Shown here: one piece after another, positions 61,802 through 64,000 of the stretch | How positions within the stretch are numbered: position 1 is the stretch's first letter | Layout of the letters: every line of letters begins with the position of its first letter | Source of the DNA: Rhizobium aethiopicum | GTDB lineage: Bacteria > Pseudomonadota > Alphaproteobacteria > Rhizobiales > Rhizobiaceae | Reading direction: 5' to 3' | DNA: 64,000 bases | Assembly (NCBI RefSeq): GCF_014197535.1 | Contig: NZ_JACIFV010000005.1 | Span: 186,001 to 250,000, forward strand | The notes under the pieces: generated by a model | What the model was told of the DNA's origin: nothing | The model's input: only the letters and a program-made list of their open reading frames with translations | Database searches by the model: none | Position numbers and translations under genes: made by a program

Positions 61802-63330
61802 CCGGGCCTGTTCTGGAAATCATCGGCGTCAGCAAACGCTTCGGCGCCAATCTCGCGAATGACGATATTTCCATGACCCTTGCCAAAGGCGAGATCGTGG
61901 CCCTGCTCGGCGAGAACGGCGCCGGCAAGACCACACTGATGAGCATCCTTTTCGGCCACTACATGCCGGATGCCGGCCGAATTCTGATCGAGGGCGCGGA
62001 GGTGCCGCAGGGAAAACCGCGTGCGGCGATCCGCGCCGGAGTCGGCATGGTGCACCAGCATTTCTCGCTGGCGCCCAATCTGACGGTGCTTGAAAATGTC
62101 ATGACCGGCACCGAAAAACTATGGTCCTGGCGTTCGGCAACGTCAGCGGCGCGCAAGAAGCTCCTGGCCATTTCCGAGCGCTTCGGCCTCACGGTCGATC
62201 CTGACGCCCGCCTTGGCGATCTGTCGGTCGGCGAGCAGCAGCGGGTCGAGATCCTCAAGGCGCTCTACAACGACGCCCGTATCCTGATCCTCGACGAGCC
62301 GACGGCGGTGCTGACCAACATCGAAGCCGAGCGGTTGTTCACGACACTGAAGGAAATGGCCCGCCAAGGCCTATCGCTGATCTTCATCTCGCACAAGCTC
62401 GACGAGGTGATGGCCGCGGCCGACCGCATCGTGGTCTTACGCGGCGGCAAGATGGTCGCCGAACGCAGGGCATCGGAAACCAGCAAGGCGGAGCTGGCCG
62501 AACTGATGGTCGGGCGCCGCGTCACCCGGCCCGTGCGCGAGCCGTCGGCACCCGGCGCCATCGCCCTCGAAGCGGAGGGTGTGACGGTGCGCACCGGCGG
62601 CGTCGACCGGCTGAAATCGATCAGCTTCCGGCTGCATCAGGGAGAGATCCTCGGCATCATCGGCGTTTCGGGCAATGGCCAAGCGGCGCTGGCGCATCTT
62701 CTGTCCGGCACGCTGGCGCGCAGCGGTGGCGACCTCAAGCTGTTCGGGGAAGCCGTCGGCAATCTCGGCGTCGCTGATGTCGTCGACGCCGGCATCGGCC
62801 GCATTCCCGAAGACCGCAACCATGAAGGCGTGATCGGGGAAATGGCGATCTGGGAAAATGCAGTGCTGGAGCGCATTGCTTCGCCCGCCTTCTCGCGCCG
62901 TGGTTTCGTCGATCGCAAGGCCGGCATGGCTTTCGCCAGAGAGATCATCGACGGGTTCGACGTTCGCGGCGGCGGCCCGGCCATCCGCACCCGGCTGCTT
63001 TCCGGCGGCAATATGCAGAAGCTGATCCTCGGGCGCAGCCTGTACCGGCGGCCGCGTATCCTGATTGCCGCACAGCCTGCCCGCGGTCTCGATGAAGGTG
63101 CGGTTGCCGCCGTGCACGCGCGCCTGCTCGAAGCGCGCCGGCAGGGGACCGCCGTGCTGCTGATCTCGGAGGATCTCGACGAGGTGATCGCGCTTGCCGA
63201 CCGTATCCAGGCGATCGTCGGCGGCCGCCTCTCGCCGCCGGTCGAGGCCGATGGCGCCGATGCCCGCAGGCTGGGGCTGATGATGGCCGGGGAATGGCAG
63301 GAAAACCCAGAGGCCGACCATGCGATTTGA
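61798..63330 (+). CDS. Nucleoside/sugar-type ABC transporter ATPase (double domain), 510 aa
   Basis: RbsA/YufO-type protein with two ATPase domains. First: Walker A GENGAGKTTLM, signature LSVGEQQRVEILKAL, Walker B ILILDEPTAVL. Second: degenerate Walker A SGNGQAALAHLL, signature LSGGNMQKLILGRSL, and an altered Walker B ILIAAQPARGLDEG, as usual for this class where only the first site hydrolyses well. Start ATG 61798 overlaps the amidase stop. Confidence 0.92.
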   Translation: MTGPVLEIIGVSKRFGANLANDDISMTLAKGEIVALLGENGAGKTTLMSILFGHYMPDAGRILIEGAEVPQGKPRAAIRAGVGMVHQHFSLAPNLTVLENVMTGTEKLWSWRSATSAARKKLLAISERFGLTVDPDARLGDLSVGEQQRVEILKALYNDARILILDEPTAVLTNIEAERLFTTLKEMARQGLSLIFISHKLDEVMAAADRIVVLRGGKMVAERRASETSKAELAELMVGRRVTRPVREPSAPGAIALEAEGVTVRTGGVDRLKSISFRLHQGEILGIIGVSGNGQAALAHLLSGTLARSGGDLKLFGEAVGNLGVADVVDAGIGRIPEDRNHEGVIGEMAIWENAVLERIASPAFSRRGFVDRKAGMAFAREIIDGFDVRGGGPAIRTRLLSGGNMQKLILGRSLYRRPRILIAAQPARGLDEGAVAAVHARLLEARRQGTAVLLISEDLDEVIALADRIQAIVGGRLSPPVEADGADARRLGLMMAGEWQENPEADHAI

Positions 63331-64000
63331 GCGCCGCGAGCACCGCCCGCTTTCTCTGCTGATATTCACGCCTGTCGTCGCGGTCATTGCGGCGCTGGCG
63401 CTGGCCGGCATACTGATCGCGATTGCCGGCGCGCCTGTTCTCGATGCCTATTGGCGTATCCTGACTGGCGCCTTCGGCTCGCGACTGTCGGCGACCGAAA
63501 CGCTGACGCGGGCGACGCCGCTGATGCTGACAGGGCTTGCTGCCGCCGTTGCCTTCCGGGCGCGGCTCTGGAATATCGGCGCCGAGGGCCAGTTCTATCT
63601 CGGCGCCATTGCCGTTGCTGCGGCAAGTTCGAAACTGCTGGGCGACCTTCCCGCGCCCATCCTCATCCCGCTCCTGCTGCTGATCGGCGCCATCGCCGGC
63701 ATGGTGCTTATCCTGGTTCCGCTCTGGCTCAGGCTGCGCTTCTCTGTCGACGAGGTCGTCACCAGCCTGCTCCTGAACTTCATCGCCGTGCTTTTCGTCT
63801 CGATGCTGATCGACGGTGTTCTCAAGGATCCGCTCGCCTTCGGCTGGCCGCAATCGCAATCCGTCAGCGATCACGCCATGCTGCCGAAGCTGATCGCCCG
63901 ATCGCGCCTGCATATCGGCTTTGCGATCGCGATCGCACTGGCGGTCATCGTTCATCTGGTTCAATCGCGAACGGTGTTCGGCATGCAGTCCCGCGCCGCC
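63320..64000 (+). CDS. Nucleoside-type ABC transporter permease, 5' part (cut by window end)
   Basis: Starts at ATG 63320 (MRFERREHRPLSLLIFTPVV), overlapping the ATPase stop. It has alternating hydrophobic segments and the family sequences TRATPLMLTGLAAAVAFRAR, LWNIGAEGQFYLGAIAVA and VDEVVTSLLLNFIAVLFVSM, as in BMP-linked permeases (YufP-like). The frame is open to the window end (227 codons so far), and a second permease is expected beyond it. Confidence 0.9.
   Translation, partial: MRFERREHRPLSLLIFTPVVAVIAALALAGILIAIAGAPVLDAYWRILTGAFGSRLSATETLTRATPLMLTGLAAAVAFRARLWNIGAEGQFYLGAIAVAAASSKLLGDLPAPILIPLLLLIGAIAGMVLILVPLWLRLRFSVDEVVTSLLLNFIAVLFVSMLIDGVLKDPLAFGWPQSQSVSDHAMLPKLIARSRLHIGFAIAIALAVIVHLVQSRTVFGMQSRAA

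Overview
The window reads as a GC-rich alphaproteobacterial replicon, most likely an accessory plasmid or chromid of a Rhizobium species (R. leguminosarum/etli group). This is inferred from a riboswitch-led thiCOSGE operon, a gamma-resorcylate (gra) catabolic cluster whose decarboxylase resembles that of Rhizobium sp. MTP-10005 as I remember it, many ABC importers with dedicated regulators, and numerous tiny rhizobial hypothetical genes. I see no rRNA, tRNA, CRISPR array, intact transposase or replication gene.

Layout. 0.3-4.5 kb: a small hypothetical gene, a wrecked GntR regulator and a large FAD/Fe-S dehydrogenase. 4.6-18.9 kb: an accessory island of about 25 very small genes and gene remnants (fatty-acid desaturase, cold-shock protein, DUF6481, DUF1488, BON, DUF982, ATP-synthase zeta-like). 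It is bracketed by two direct copies of the thiG-3'/thiE segment; the left thiE copy is frameshifted. 18.9-23.6 kb: thiE-thiG-thiS-thiO-thiC behind a TPP riboswitch. 23.7-32.3 kb: the complete gra cluster (graA, D, F, C, B, E leftwards; graR, graK rightwards), bracketed by direct repeats of a flotillin 3' end plus its terminator. 32.4-38 kb: a Mre11/Rad50-like (YhaO/YhaN-type) pair and a VapBC-type toxin-antitoxin pair. 38.1-46.9 kb: a formamidase-family gene, then a plant-signal type locus in which a LuxR solo sits between two proline-iminopeptidase genes and a peptide ABC importer. 47-55.5 kb: a glutathione-transferase, then a sugar ABC importer without its own ATPase, with an oxidoreductase, a cupin, a GntR regulator and a divergent Tm-1-like/PEP-hydrolase-like pair. 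55.7-59.2 kb: a universal stress protein, cbpA-cbpM, and a CDP-diglyceride synthase/acyltransferase pair. 59.4-64 kb: a BMP-family nucleoside-type ABC importer with an amidase, cut off by the window end.

The most unusual signal is a structured 5' leader that occurs five times inside the small-gene island (8.85, 12.07, 14.04 reverse, 16.63 and 17.50 kb). Each copy has a 7-nt/7-nt stem with coordinated changes, a GGGC in its loop that can pair with a downstream GCCC (a pseudoknot), a second variable hairpin, then a strong ribosome-binding site and an ATG whose second and third codons are UCU UCC in four copies. The five copies precede small genes that are only partly related to each other, so the leader looks like a portable translational control element. 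Other points of interest are matching TTGCA-N2-TGCAA dyads in both gra promoter regions, a LuxR solo with the Met/Trp substitutions of plant-responsive solos, and a secreted protein made of seven C-x10-C repeats.

All calls come from reading the sequence and its translations by eye. Family names rest on recognised motifs and remembered family members, not on a database search.
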